Of a stretch of DNA of 64,000 nt, positions 25,943 to 34,596 are shown in pieces (the first letter of the stretch is position 1; the number at the start of each line of letters is the position of its first letter). A program made the position numbers and the translations under genes. The stretch is from Rhizobium viscosum (GTDB taxonomy: Bacteria; Pseudomonadota; Alphaproteobacteria; Rhizobiales; Rhizobiaceae): positions 496,001 to 560,000 of the forward strand of contig NZ_JADBEC010000002.1 in NCBI RefSeq assembly GCF_014873945.1, given 5' to 3'. The notes beneath the pieces were generated by a model. That model saw only the letters and a list, made by a program, of their open reading frames with translations, had not been told where the DNA came from and made no database searches.

Positions 25943-27244
25943 TCAATCCTCGATCAGGGGCTTGGCGACAAGCGTGCCGTAGTTGAAGACGCGCAGATAA
26001 AGAAGCGACAGGGTCACGCCGATGACGACGAGCACCAGCGCCATGGCGGCACCCAGCCCGTATTCGAGATTGCCGGCATAGTTCCTGAGCGCAGTGTGAT
26101 AGGCGGAGAGCGCCCAGACCTCGGTCGCGTTGCCCGGCCCGCCATTGGTGGCGAGCAGGATTTCATTGAAGGAGGCAAGCAGCGACAGGGTCTGATAGCA
26201 GGTGACGAAGAGGATCGGCCAACGCATCTGCGGCAGGATGATGTAACGGATCTGCTGCCAGCGCGAGGCGCCGTCGACCTCGCTCGCATAAAACTGGCTC
26301 TTCGGAATGGCCTTCATCGCCGATGAGAAGACCAGCATACCCATCGAGGCACCGATGAAGCCGTTAATCAGCACCACGAAGAACCAGGCATGATAGGCGG
26401 TGTCGAGGAGATAATTTTTCGGGGGATAGCCGAACTTGCCCATCAGCACGGAAATGAAGCCGGTGTCCCAGGCGAGCCACTTCCACAGCATAACGTAAAT
26501 GACGACGGGGGTGATGCGCGGCAGCAGCCAGATGCCGCGGAAGATCGAGGCCGGCGTCGGCGGCATGTAATGCGTCCAGATCGCCAGCAGCAGTGCGTAG
26601 CCGACATTGAACAGCGTCAAGACCAGCGCGACGTAGAGCGCCGTATTCAAAAGTACACGCGCCATGTCGGGCGAGCTGGCGATGCGCGAGAAGTTATCGG
26701 TCGTCCAGGTCCAGCCGGTATAGGTGGCCTGAGCGACAGTTTCCTTCTGTTCCGGCGTCAGCTTCAGACCCAGCGTATCAAGAGCGGAAAAAAGCTCTTC
26801 CTTGCTGTCGAAGCGTGTGTTGACGACGGAGCGGTTGAACTGTTCGGAAATCTGTTTGACGTCGCGCGTCGAAGGCCGTTCGGCAAGATCCTTGATCATG
26901 CGCTCGGCTTCGCGCCGCGTCGGGAAGACCTCGCCGGCGTGTTTGGCGCGCAATTCCGCGGCGATGCCTGGCGCCAGTCCGAGGCCTTCGACGGCCTTGA
27001 GGCCCGCCTCATCGATCGCATAGCGCGGTTCGGCCAATTCTGCGGCGATGTCGGGCATCGTCGATTTCAGCGTGATCAGCGAATTGGGGGCGATCTGGTA
27101 GACGCCGCCTGATATGCCCGTCGCGGTCGTCATGTTGGTCATCGAGAAGACCGCCGTCAGAACGACCGGCAATAGGAAGAAGAGGATGATCATAATCGCC
27201 GCAGGCGCGATCATCACCAGTCCGAGCTTTCTGGACGATTTCAT
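25943..27244 (-). CDS. ABC importer permease, CUT1/UgpA-like, with long periplasmic loop
   Basis: 433 residues from the ATG at 27244 behind GAGGAGG; an open frame beyond this has no start signal. TM1 (LVMIAPAAIMIILFFLLPVV) is followed by about 150 mostly hydrophilic residues (IAPNSLITLKSTMPDIAAEL to ATYTGWTWTTDNF) before TM2. Most UgpA-type permeases are about 290-320 residues and lack this loop, though MalF has a large P2 loop that contacts its binding protein. The coupling motif is YASEVDGASRWQQIRYIILPQMRWPI. The loop may help bind the binding protein at 27310-28656. Confidence 0.88.
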   Translation of the reverse strand: MKSSRKLGLVMIAPAAIMIILFFLLPVVLTAVFSMTNMTTATGISGGVYQIAPNSLITLKSTMPDIAAELAEPRYAIDEAGLKAVEGLGLAPGIAAELRAKHAGEVFPTRREAERMIKDLAERPSTRDVKQISEQFNRSVVNTRFDSKEELFSALDTLGLKLTPEQKETVAQATYTGWTWTTDNFSRIASSPDMARVLLNTALYVALVLTLFNVGYALLLAIWTHYMPPTPASIFRGIWLLPRITPVVIYVMLWKWLAWDTGFISVLMGKFGYPPKNYLLDTAYHAWFFVVLINGFIGASMGMLVFSSAMKAIPKSQFYASEVDGASRWQQIRYIILPQMRWPILFVTCYQTLSLLASFNEILLATNGGPGNATEVWALSAYHTALRNYAGNLEYGLGAAMALVLVVIGVTLSLLYLRVFNYGTLVAKPLIED

Positions 27245-27267
27245 GAAAGCCTCCTCGCGGGGGCCGA

Positions 27268-27294
27268 CCGGGCGGCGGGTTCGCCGCCGCCCGG
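27268..27294 (-). repeat. Intercistronic hairpin after the binding-protein gene
   Basis: Perfect 11-bp arms CCGGGCGGCGG (27268-27278) and CCGCCGCCCGG (27284-27294) with a 5-base loop, between the solute-binding-protein stop and the permease start. There is no T-tract, so it is more likely an mRNA 3'-end stabiliser than a terminator. Confidence 0.75.
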
Positions 27295-27309
27295 AAGGGT
27301 GTTGGGACC

Positions 27310-28656
27310 TTAGCGGATGACGATCTTGTCGCCGAGCGTGCTCTTCAGCTCGCTCTCGGCGTCGCTGACGGCGGCGTCGACACTCTTGGCACCGGTCCAG
27401 GATGCTTCGAGATTCTTCCACATGATGTTCCAATATTTGCCGAAATCGGAATTGTTCGGCATGGCGTTGGCATGCGGCAGCAGGCGCTCGGTGGCCTCGC
27501 GGGTCCAGCGGTCGGCCGAGTAGAAGTCGACTTCCGATTCCGCCTCGGAAATGCCGAGATGGGCCGACTTGACCGCGTGCAGCGCGTTGATGCGCGGCTC
27601 AGAGGCGATCGTGATCAACTGGGCTGCTATATCGGTGTCCTCCTTGTCGTGACCTGCGGTCAGGAGATAGACAAGCGGGTGGGTCAGCGTGTTGGCCTTG
27701 CCGCCTTCGCCGGCCGGGATCAGCGTGAAGATCACGTTGGCGAAGAAGTCCTTGAGACCTTCCTGGTTCACGAGGCGGGCATAGTGCCAAGTGCCGCCAT
27801 CCCAGATTCCGGCCTTGCCGGTGGCGACTTCCTTCCACCACTGATCACCGGGCATGCCGATGTGGTTTTTCTTGGTGACGCCTGCCTTAACGGCGTCGGC
27901 GAAGAACTGATAGGTGCGGGTCATGGCGGCCTTGTCGAAGACGAGCTTGCCGTTTTCTTCCATCGCGCCGCCGAACGAGGTGTAGAACTGCCAGTAGTCG
28001 GGGCCGTTGCTGGTGCGCGGATAGAAGCCGTAGCCGGGCTGAACGAGGCCCTTTTCCTGCATCTTCTTGGCGTCTTCGAGCAGGTTCTTCATCGTATACT
28101 TGCCGTCCTGGACGCTCTGCGGCAGTGCGTCGAGATCAGCGTCGCTGTAGCCGATTGCCTTCATGTAAGGCTTCCAGAAGAACATCGGGCGGGATTCGGC
28201 GTCCTGCGGAATGCCATAGACAGTGCCGTTGTAGGAGGCGATCTGCAGCAGGTTCTCGTAGATGCCGTTGAGCGGCCAGGCGTCGAGATCGACGTAATCC
28301 TCGACCGGAACGATGAGGCCGGCCTGCGACCAAGGCGCGATGTCCTCATGGCCGCTGACGACGATATTGGGGGCGGTCTTGGCCTCAGCGGCAAGGGTGA
28401 GTGCCTGCTTGAAGTCGTCCCAGCCGGAATAGGCCTTCTTCTCGACGGTGATCTTCAGGTCCTCGCCCTTGAGGGCGGCTTGGCGCTGCAGCTGCTGGGC
28501 CGCGATCTCGATGGCGTCGAGGCGGTAGACGTCGTTCGGACCGGTGCCGCCGGCCCAGACGTTGATGGTGACGTCCTTGGCAAGCGCAAATGCGGATGTC
28601 GAAGCCAGGATTGCGGCCGCAACGGCAAGGGATTTCAGTGTCGGCAAAATGGTCAT
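27310..28656 (-). CDS. Periplasmic solute-binding protein, CUT1/UgpB-like
   Basis: 448 residues from the ATG at 28656, preceded by GGGAG. Sec signal peptide of about 27 residues (LKSLAVAAAILASTSAFALA), then an SBP_bac_1 fold: NVWAGGTGPND, YGIPQDAESRPMFFWKPYMKAIGY, GKAGIWDGGTWHYARL. It is the first gene of the minus-strand operon SBP, permease, permease, ATPase, phosphodiesterase, LacI, phosphatase. The ligand is probably a glycerophosphodiester or glycerol-3-phosphate; this is inferred from the companions, not from binding-site residues. Confidence 0.88.
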   Translation of the reverse strand: MTILPTLKSLAVAAAILASTSAFALAKDVTINVWAGGTGPNDVYRLDAIEIAAQQLQRQAALKGEDLKITVEKKAYSGWDDFKQALTLAAEAKTAPNIVVSGHEDIAPWSQAGLIVPVEDYVDLDAWPLNGIYENLLQIASYNGTVYGIPQDAESRPMFFWKPYMKAIGYSDADLDALPQSVQDGKYTMKNLLEDAKKMQEKGLVQPGYGFYPRTSNGPDYWQFYTSFGGAMEENGKLVFDKAAMTRTYQFFADAVKAGVTKKNHIGMPGDQWWKEVATGKAGIWDGGTWHYARLVNQEGLKDFFANVIFTLIPAGEGGKANTLTHPLVYLLTAGHDKEDTDIAAQLITIASEPRINALHAVKSAHLGISEAESEVDFYSADRWTREATERLLPHANAMPNNSDFGKYWNIMWKNLEASWTGAKSVDAAVSDAESELKSTLGDKIVIR

Positions 28657-29272
28657 CTTCTTCGTCTCCCTAGAAGAGCAGTGTGAGGCCTCTTGACGGG
28701 TCATCACTGATGTTGATGGCCGTTCCAATCGCCCCACGAAAACGTGGCGTATCCCGCTCTAGGGGGCGAACATAACGACCGAATGACAAAATTGAGCACG
28801 TGTGCAAAATTATTATGACAATGTTCCGGGCGTGGTCAATCGCCGATGGAAAGGTATCGCCGCCGCGCGACTTGGCACGCGCCTGCTCGGGGACGAACAG
28901 CGTTTCTTTGAAGCACAATCTCTCACGCCGCAGGAACTGCCATGCCGTATCTGGGATACCTTCACCTTTCGCGCGGCCAGATGCGGCATCTGGTTGATCC
29001 GCTCGAACGATATCGTTGCGATCATTTCCCCCCCGAAGACACGATAATACGAAACCGCACAACAACCGCCCGGCAGCGCTCACCGGTAGCAATTGCGTCA
29101 ACAAGATGCTCACGAAGGTGATTTGAGATGACGTCGTGCCATTTGATGCCGGCCTCCACTCCAGCCAGCATCCTGGATCACAAAACAGCCAAAAGCGGGA
29201 TCCCTTCCGATCCAACCAAATGCGGATACGCTCCAGCGAGCAGCAGCCAAGGCTGCCGCTCGCTGACGATTG
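28657..29272. promoter_or_regulatory. Long intergenic region upstream of the Ugp-like operon
   Basis: 616 bases without a gene I can support; frames of 60-180 codons exist on both strands but lack ribosome-binding sites and family motifs. The left part should hold the operon promoter. It contains CCACG-AAAA-CGTGG (28734-28747), a candidate operator, and CACGTG at 28797-28802. The right end contains the hairpin 29235-29264. Confidence 0.4.
29235..29264 (-). terminator. Strong hairpin after the PspA-like gene (weak terminator evidence)
   Basis: Arms AGCGAGC-a-GCAGCC (29235-29248) and GGCTGC-c-GCTCGCT (29251-29264) form a 13-bp stem with one mismatch and a 2-base loop, 9 bases after the stop of the PspA-like gene. 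No T-tract follows on the minus strand, so it may be an RNA-processing or Rho-assisted end. Confidence 0.45.
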
Positions 29273-30007
29273 TCAGACTTTGGTGCCGGTAGGCGCCGGC
29301 AGCAGGACGGGCTCGGCCGACTGCCTGGGCAGCATCAGTTGGGCAAGAATATCGTCGGCCGAATGGCTCGAGCCGCCAATGCCGGCTTCGCGCAGTTGAC
29401 GATCGAGATCGCCGCCGTTTTCCAGGGCGGCCAGTTCAGCACCGGCTTCGAGGCGGCCGGCAGTGATTTCCTGGCGTTTCTTGATGCGTTCGAGACTTTC
29501 CACGGCGCTCCCGAGACGGGTATTGATGCCCGACTGGTTATGGGCGATCGCCGACTGCGCGCGCAGCAGTGACTCGTTGGCTTTGACGTTCTCCACCTCG
29601 CGCTTCATCTGGGCTATGCGTGCTTCGGTGTCCTGGATTGTCCGCAGCATCTGTTGCTGTCGGGGCAGCAGCCGATCGAGTTCTTCCTGGTCGCGCTGCA
29701 CTTCGGTACGGGTCGTGGCGATGCGCTGGGCAAGGCCCTGAGCGAGATCCGTGCGGCCCGCCGAAATCGCGGCGCGGGCGCTGTCGGTATCCTTGGTCTC
29801 CTTCGCGCGATTTTCGTCAAGTCGGCGCATAACGCTCTTGTTGGACGCCATGATACCGGCCAGGTCGGATCGCGCCCGGCGCAGCGACTGTTCAGCGTCG
29901 CGGATTTCCTGGTCAAGGATGCGCATGGACTGGTTGTCGGCGGCAGCTTCCGCTGCCTCATTAATGCCGCCGCGAATGGCAGTGAAAATCTTTCCCCAGG
30001 TGCTCAC
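29273..30007 (-). CDS. PspA/IM30-family protein (YjfJ-like)
   Basis: 244 residues from a GTG at 30007 (overlapping the previous stop as GTGA, with GGGGAG upstream). It is almost entirely heptad-rich helix: WGKIFTAIRGGINEAAEAA, then ILDQEIRDAEQSLRRARSDLAGIMA and long coiled-coil segments. This is the ESCRT-III-like layout of PspA/Vipp1 proteins that polymerise on membranes. It is second in a two-gene unit with a DUF2170 gene, matching yjfI-yjfJ of E. coli, and is divergent from the channel and yjfKLMC-like genes. Its role is probably envelope maintenance or repair. Confidence 0.88.
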   Translation of the reverse strand: MSTWGKIFTAIRGGINEAAEAAADNQSMRILDQEIRDAEQSLRRARSDLAGIMASNKSVMRRLDENRAKETKDTDSARAAISAGRTDLAQGLAQRIATTRTEVQRDQEELDRLLPRQQQMLRTIQDTEARIAQMKREVENVKANESLLRAQSAIAHNQSGINTRLGSAVESLERIKKRQEITAGRLEAGAELAALENGGDLDRQLREAGIGGSSHSADDILAQLMLPRQSAEPVLLPAPTGTKV

Positions 30008-30438
30008 GCCGCAATCTCCCCGCTTTTCCATTCTTCAATCATGTGTGCCGCATCTACGGCATTGGCCGCCAGAATTGCGACCTCTTCAACCACCGTGTCG
30101 GCGGACGAGCGTGCAGAGAGCGAGCCGAACAATTCATACCATTCCTCACCGTCGATCGCGGTAATGCCGAAACTCGAGAGCGGCACGAACTTGTGCGTCT
30201 TGAGCACCATGCGTTCGAAGGCTTCGCGATTGGGTATGTCCTTGCACGGCACCAGAACGACGCTGACGAGGATATCGCGCTCCCCGCTCACCGCCACGAA
30301 GACGTCGAGATCGCCTTTTTCCTTAAGAGTGACACATAGGACGTCGCCCTGTTCGGGTACGGCGACATCCACATCGCCGAGTGCCTCGGGATCGGCGGCG
30401 AACAGGCGCGTTAAGGTGGTGAGGTTCCAGGTCTCCAA
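30004..30438 (-). CDS. DUF2170 protein (YjfI-like)
   Basis: 144 residues, compact and acidic, no signal or membrane segment. WNLTTLTRLF at the start and the KTHKFVPLSSFGI and EEWYELFGSLSARSS regions fit the DUF2170 family of E. coli YjfI. The function is undescribed. It is always expected next to a PspA-like gene, with which it overlaps by 4 bases here. It is divergent from the potassium-channel gene across a 117-base promoter region. Confidence 0.82.
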   Translation of the reverse strand: METWNLTTLTRLFAADPEALGDVDVAVPEQGDVLCVTLKEKGDLDVFVAVSGERDILVSVVLVPCKDIPNREAFERMVLKTHKFVPLSSFGITAIDGEEWYELFGSLSARSSADTVVEEVAILAANAVDAAHMIEEWKSGEIAA

Positions 30439-30555
30439 AAAAGTCCTCCATCGATTAGAACGTCGAAAAAATATCTGGGTAGTCGGAATGCCACTTAAAG
30501 GTGGCGTGCTAAATAAATTTCGCTAGGTTACGCGCGGGGAACGGGGACGAATCGC

Positions 30556-31611
30556 GTGCCATTTATCGCTTCAATACTGCGGCGTGTATATCTCTCGCTC
30601 AGCGAATTGGCTTGGTCAGCCCTTTTTCTTATCCTCGTGATCCACCTGGTCGTATCCTACCTGCTTTTCACGCTGGCCGGCGAAGGCGATCTTGTCGGCA
30701 GTCCGATCGATTTTCTTTACTACTATATGGTTACAGCAACGACTGTCGGCTATGGCGACCTGTCCCCAAAATTAGGGCTTGGCCGGATCATAGCCGTCCT
30801 GTTCGTTCTTCCCGGTGGCATTGCCATCTTCACCGCTGTTCTTGGCAAATTGTTGACAACGATCGGCACGATCTGGAGGAATCGTATGCGCGGCTTAGGC
30901 GACTACAGCGAACGCACCGGCCACATCATTATCCTGGGCTGGCAGGAGGGGCAGACATATCAGACGCTGCGGCTGCTGCATGCCGAACGACGGGCTAACG
31001 AACCGATGAGCGTTCTGGTTGCCAAGGACCTGTTGGAAAATCCCGCCAGCGACTGCGCCGACTATATCAGAACCGAACGGCTTTCCGATGCCGACGCTCT
31101 GGTGCGAGCCGGAGCGGCCCAGGCGCGGGCGATCATCGCGCGCGGAGCAAATGACGACGAGACGCTGGCCGCGGTCCTGATTGCAGAAGACCATGCGCCC
31201 AATGCCCATATCGTGGCTTATTTCGCCGACGACCGCACAGCACAGATGGTCAAACAACTCCGGCCGCGCGTCGAGGCGGTGGGCTCGCTCGCCGAGGAGC
31301 TTCTGTCACGTGCCGCCCGGGATCCGGGCTCTTCGGAAATCGCCGCGCGGCTGCTGTCGGCCGCCTCCACCGACACGGCCTTTTCCCTACCAGTACCGCC
31401 TTTGCAAACGCCGCTGCTCTATGGGGACGTGTTTTTAAGCCTCAAGCGTGAGCACAATGTGACGCTGGTGGGCTTGCTGAGCCAGGGTACGACCGACCTC
31501 AACTGTCGAGACGACGTGCTGATGCGGGGTGGCGAGACCCTTTACTATATCAGCGGAATGCGGCTAGATCCCGCTGCCATCGCTTGGGCTCGAATGGGAG
31601 GCGTATCATGA
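30556..31611 (+). CDS. Potassium channel protein with one pore domain and a TrkA-N-like regulatory domain
   Basis: 351 residues, GTG start. TM1 (about 20-40), pore helix with selectivity filter TVGYGD (63-68), TM2 (80-98), then a cytoplasmic RCK-like domain starting GHIIILGWQEGQTYQTLRLL; the nucleotide loop is altered from GxGxxG. This is a two-TM K+ channel acting as a tetramer in the inner membrane. It is first in a plus-strand unit and overlaps the DUF2491 gene by 4 bases, so the channel is tied to the yjf-like genes. No channel gene is present in the E. coli yjf operon. Confidence 0.88.
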   Translation: MPFIASILRRVYLSLSELAWSALFLILVIHLVVSYLLFTLAGEGDLVGSPIDFLYYYMVTATTVGYGDLSPKLGLGRIIAVLFVLPGGIAIFTAVLGKLLTTIGTIWRNRMRGLGDYSERTGHIIILGWQEGQTYQTLRLLHAERRANEPMSVLVAKDLLENPASDCADYIRTERLSDADALVRAGAAQARAIIARGANDDETLAAVLIAEDHAPNAHIVAYFADDRTAQMVKQLRPRVEAVGSLAEELLSRAARDPGSSEIAARLLSAASTDTAFSLPVPPLQTPLLYGDVFLSLKREHNVTLVGLLSQGTTDLNCRDDVLMRGGETLYYISGMRLDPAAIAWARMGGVS

Positions 31612-32267
31612 TCGGCTGGTTCAGCGGAGACAAGAACGAAAGGCCCTTGCCCAAAGAACTTGGCCCCTTGAGCGCCGCCATCGGCGGCGCCTTGGAGATC
31701 GATTTCCTCTCCCTCGAAGCCGAGGCTTTGGGTGGTGAGCCGGCCATGCCGCTGCCACGGAGCGGCCCCTTCATTATTGCCGGCTACGGTGAAGTTTTGC
31801 TCGATGCCGCGACGGTTCTGTCGCGTTACTACGATGAAGATCACCGGATGATTCAGGTGATGTCGACCTCGGGCCAGCCGGGTGATGCTGTTGACGACAT
31901 CAGCTTTTATCAGCCCTGGGACAGCGTCGTGCCTGCCGGGCAGAGCGAATGGAACCGCTGGACCGGCCCGGCAGGCCTGATCGGCCAGCCATCCTACGAT
32001 GCCGACGGTATCCTTTACAGTCGCTTCTGGGGCGAAGGTTCGGAGCGCGCCCCCCTGGCGGAGTTTGTTGAAAAGGTCGACGATGGTGAAGAGCAGCGCT
32101 CCATTCACCAGACCTGCATGTTGTACTATCGCCCGCTTGGATCGACGCGCGAAATGCTTCTCATCAACGTCGAGCGCGACCTCGATCTCGTGCAGAGCCA
32201 GGCGGGAAGCTCGGTTGAATTTCTGATCGGCTACGGGCTCGCTCCAGCCGATGTTCGCCGCGTCTGA
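31608..32267 (+). CDS. DUF2491 protein (YjfK-like)
   Basis: 219 residues, the same length as E. coli YjfK. ATG at 31608 with GGGAGG upstream, overlapping the channel stop. Recognisable parts are the hydrophobic SGPFIIAGYGEVLLDAATVLSRYYDEDHRMIQVMS and ISFYQPWDSVVPA, and a C-terminal MLYYRPLGSTREMLLINVERDLD. It is soluble and acidic. No biochemical role is known. Position within the PspA-associated locus is conserved. Confidence 0.82.
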   Translation: MIGWFSGDKNERPLPKELGPLSAAIGGALEIDFLSLEAEALGGEPAMPLPRSGPFIIAGYGEVLLDAATVLSRYYDEDHRMIQVMSTSGQPGDAVDDISFYQPWDSVVPAGQSEWNRWTGPAGLIGQPSYDADGILYSRFWGEGSERAPLAEFVEKVDDGEEQRSIHQTCMLYYRPLGSTREMLLINVERDLDLVQSQAGSSVEFLIGYGLAPADVRRV

Positions 32268-32301
32268 TAGAGCCATCAATTTACAACGGAGGACTTTTTC
32301 A

Positions 32302-32703
32302 ATGCTCGATTACGTGGCGGGTCTGCCTGCATTCCTTGGTTATTTCGCCATCGGTATTGCTGCCCTTGGCGTTTTTTCGGTGATTTACACATGGTTGACG
32401 CCGCAAGAGGAGGTCCAGCTCATTCGCGCCGGCAATCTTGCGGCCGTTACCGCATTCCTGGGAGCGCTTGTCGGTTTCAGCCTGCCTCTCGCCTCGGCCG
32501 CAGCCAATTCGGTCAGCGTCGTCGACTACATCATATGGGCGGTGATCGGCATCCTGGCGCAGATCTTCGCTTACTACATCGCGAATTTCACCATGACGGA
32601 CCTGCATAAGAAGATCACGGCCGGCAATATCGCCGCGGGCATATGGGGGGGCGGCATCGCACTGGTCATCGGTATTCTCAATGCCGCCTGCATGACCTAT
32701 TGA
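32302..32703 (+). CDS. DUF350 membrane protein (YjfL-like)
   Basis: 133 residues behind ACGGAGGAC. Four hydrophobic segments arranged as two repeats (YVAGLPAFLGYFAIGIAALGVF; LAAVTAFLGALVGFSLPLASA; VVDYIIWAVIGILAQIFAYYIANF; AAGIWGGGIALVIGILNAACM) are the DUF350 pattern. It is an inner-membrane protein of unknown function that co-occurs with PspA-like and ATP-grasp genes. Confidence 0.85.
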   Translation: MLDYVAGLPAFLGYFAIGIAALGVFSVIYTWLTPQEEVQLIRAGNLAAVTAFLGALVGFSLPLASAAANSVSVVDYIIWAVIGILAQIFAYYIANFTMTDLHKKITAGNIAAGIWGGGIALVIGILNAACMTY

Positions 32704-32715
32704 GGGGAGGGAAAG

Positions 32716-33318
32716 ATGCGCAGACGTAAGAGCGGGCACAAACGACCCTTCCTGGCCCTTGGCACTATCGCCGCATCAACCCTGGCGTTATCCGGCTGCG
32801 GCGACCAGACGCCTTCGGAAACAATGTTCACCTCCGTCGACCAATGTGTGGAATCCGGCATGGACCGGCAGGTCTGCCAGGCCGGATATCAGGATGCCAT
32901 GCGGGCTCATCTCGCCACCGCGCCGCGTTTCAACGGCATGGCCGCCTGCGAGGCCGAGTACGGCTCGGGCCAATGCACTGAACAGTCGGCCAATGCTGCA
33001 CCTAACAATACCGGCGGAAGCGGCAGCTTCTTCGTGCCATTCCTGGCAGGCTATATGCTGTCTTCGGCACTGAACAACATCGGCGACTACAACCTTTATC
33101 GCCGGCGCCAGGAGGAGAGTGGCAACTACTACGGTTCGACGCCGATTTATCGCAATCGCTCGGGGCAGACGGTGACAACGACAGTTCGCTCAGGCGGCAC
33201 GCGCAGTGACACCACGCTTGCGCCCTCGCGCCAGAGTGTTCAGCCGGTCAACGTCAATACCCGCACCGTCGCCCGGCAAGGTTTCGGTGGCCGTTCATCC
33301 TTCAGTTTCGGCGGCTGA
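32716..33318 (+). CDS. DUF1190 lipoprotein (YjfM-like)
   Basis: 200 residues. A basic N-terminus and hydrophobic stretch lead to the lipobox LSGC (25-28), so the mature protein should be a lipoprotein with Cys-28 acylated. Family features are FTSVDQCVESGMDRQVCQAGYQDA, with paired cysteines, FVPFLAGYMLSSALNN, and a Ser/Thr/Gly-rich tail ending in GRSSFSFGG. It lies between DUF350 and the ATP-grasp gene, as in E. coli yjfLMC. Confidence 0.82.
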   Translation: MRRRKSGHKRPFLALGTIAASTLALSGCGDQTPSETMFTSVDQCVESGMDRQVCQAGYQDAMRAHLATAPRFNGMAACEAEYGSGQCTEQSANAAPNNTGGSGSFFVPFLAGYMLSSALNNIGDYNLYRRRQEESGNYYGSTPIYRNRSGQTVTTTVRSGGTRSDTTLAPSRQSVQPVNVNTRTVARQGFGGRSSFSFGG

Positions 33319-33319
33319 T

Positions 33320-34477
33320 ATGAAGCGCATCACTCTTCCGGCGCGTCCCGACTGGCGTGACAAGGCGCGCGCCGTCGGCTTCGGCTTTCACGTTATGTAC
33401 GGCGAGCCCTACTGGCTCGACGATGCCGCCTATACCTTCACGCTCGATGAGATCGAGATGCAGATCGAAGAGCCGAGCCAAGAACTGCACGACATGTGCA
33501 TGGATATGGTCGGCAATATCGTCAGCAGCGAAGAGTCACTCGACAGGCTGGCCATTCCGGAGGACCTGCGCGATGTGGTACAGCGGTCCTGGCAGCGCCG
33601 CGACAGGCATCTCTATGGCCGATTCGATCTCGCTTACGACGGCACCGGGCCGGCCAAGCTGCTCGAATACAATGCCGATACTCCGACTTCGGTGTTCGAG
33701 ACTGCCTATTTCCAGTTCAACTGGCTGACCGACCAGATGGCTTTGGGTATCCTGCCCAATGATGCGGACCAGTACAATTCCTTGCAGGAAAGCCTCGTCG
33801 AGGCGTTCGGGCAATTTTCCAAAGAGCCAATCTTCCACTTCGCGGCGATGACCGACAATGAGGAGGATCGAGGCACGACGGTTTACCTGATGGACTGTGC
33901 CGTACAGGCCGGCCATCGCGTCGAGCTGCTGGACATGCGCGAGATCGGCATCGATACGCAGGGTCGCTACACTGACCTCAAGGATCGGGTGATCGACCGC
34001 TGCTTCAAACTATACCCATGGGAATTCATGCTGCGCGAGCCGTTCGCCCGCGAACTGGTGCGCTCGGGCGATGTTTTCATCGAGCCCGCCTGGAAAGCCG
34101 TGCTCTCCAACAAAGGGCTTCTGCCTCTGCTCTGGCAACGCCACCCCAATCACCCCAACCTCCTGCCCAGCTATTTCGCCGACGACCCGGCAGCCTCGGC
34201 CTTGACCGACTATGTGCGCAAACCACTGCTGTCGCGAGAAGGCGAAAACGTCACAATATTCCGAGATGGCCAGGAATTGATTTCCGCTCCCGGCGATTAC
34301 GGCGACGAAGGCTTCATTGTCCAGGCCTATGCCCCGCTTTTCGAAAGCGATGGCGGCTTCGCTGTGCTCGGCAGCTGGGTCGTCGGCGATCGCGCCTGCG
34401 GCCTTGCCGTGCGCGAAGACCGCTCGCGCATAACCGCCAACCTGTCGCGTTTCGTACCGCACGTTATAGTCGAATAA
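33320..34477 (+). CDS. Glutathionylspermidine-synthase-family ATP-grasp protein (YjfC-like)
   Basis: 385 residues from the ATG at 33320, one base after the previous stop. It has the GSP-synthetase pre-ATP-grasp/ATP-grasp domain: FHVMYGEPYWLDDAAYTFT, GRFDLAYDGTGPAKLLEYNADTPTS, LYPWEFMLREPF, EPAWKAVLSNKGLLPLLW, GSWVVGDRACGLAVRED. There is no amidase domain, unlike bifunctional E. coli Gss. It probably ligates an amine to a peptide or other carboxylate; the substrate is unknown. It is the last gene of the channel-yjfKLMC-like unit. Confidence 0.88.
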   Translation: MKRITLPARPDWRDKARAVGFGFHVMYGEPYWLDDAAYTFTLDEIEMQIEEPSQELHDMCMDMVGNIVSSEESLDRLAIPEDLRDVVQRSWQRRDRHLYGRFDLAYDGTGPAKLLEYNADTPTSVFETAYFQFNWLTDQMALGILPNDADQYNSLQESLVEAFGQFSKEPIFHFAAMTDNEEDRGTTVYLMDCAVQAGHRVELLDMREIGIDTQGRYTDLKDRVIDRCFKLYPWEFMLREPFARELVRSGDVFIEPAWKAVLSNKGLLPLLWQRHPNHPNLLPSYFADDPAASALTDYVRKPLLSREGENVTIFRDGQELISAPGDYGDEGFIVQAYAPLFESDGGFAVLGSWVVGDRACGLAVREDRSRITANLSRFVPHVIVE

Positions 34478-34596
34478 TACTTGACGCCTCGCGCCATGGC
34501 GCTGCGACGCTGCTCGAGTTTCCCGGCAATATGCAAACATCAGAAAACATTCTCATGATGAATGCGAGAACGACTGGAAGATCAGCAACTCCTGCA

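Noticed and set aside
28670..29215. A 181-codon open frame on the minus strand in the long intergenic gap
   Set aside because: No start signal, no family resemblance, and it covers the likely promoter of the Ugp-like operon.
34491..34502. Self-complementary GCGCCATGGCGC between convergent genes
   Set aside because: No T-tract and no loop; too short to call a terminator or operator.
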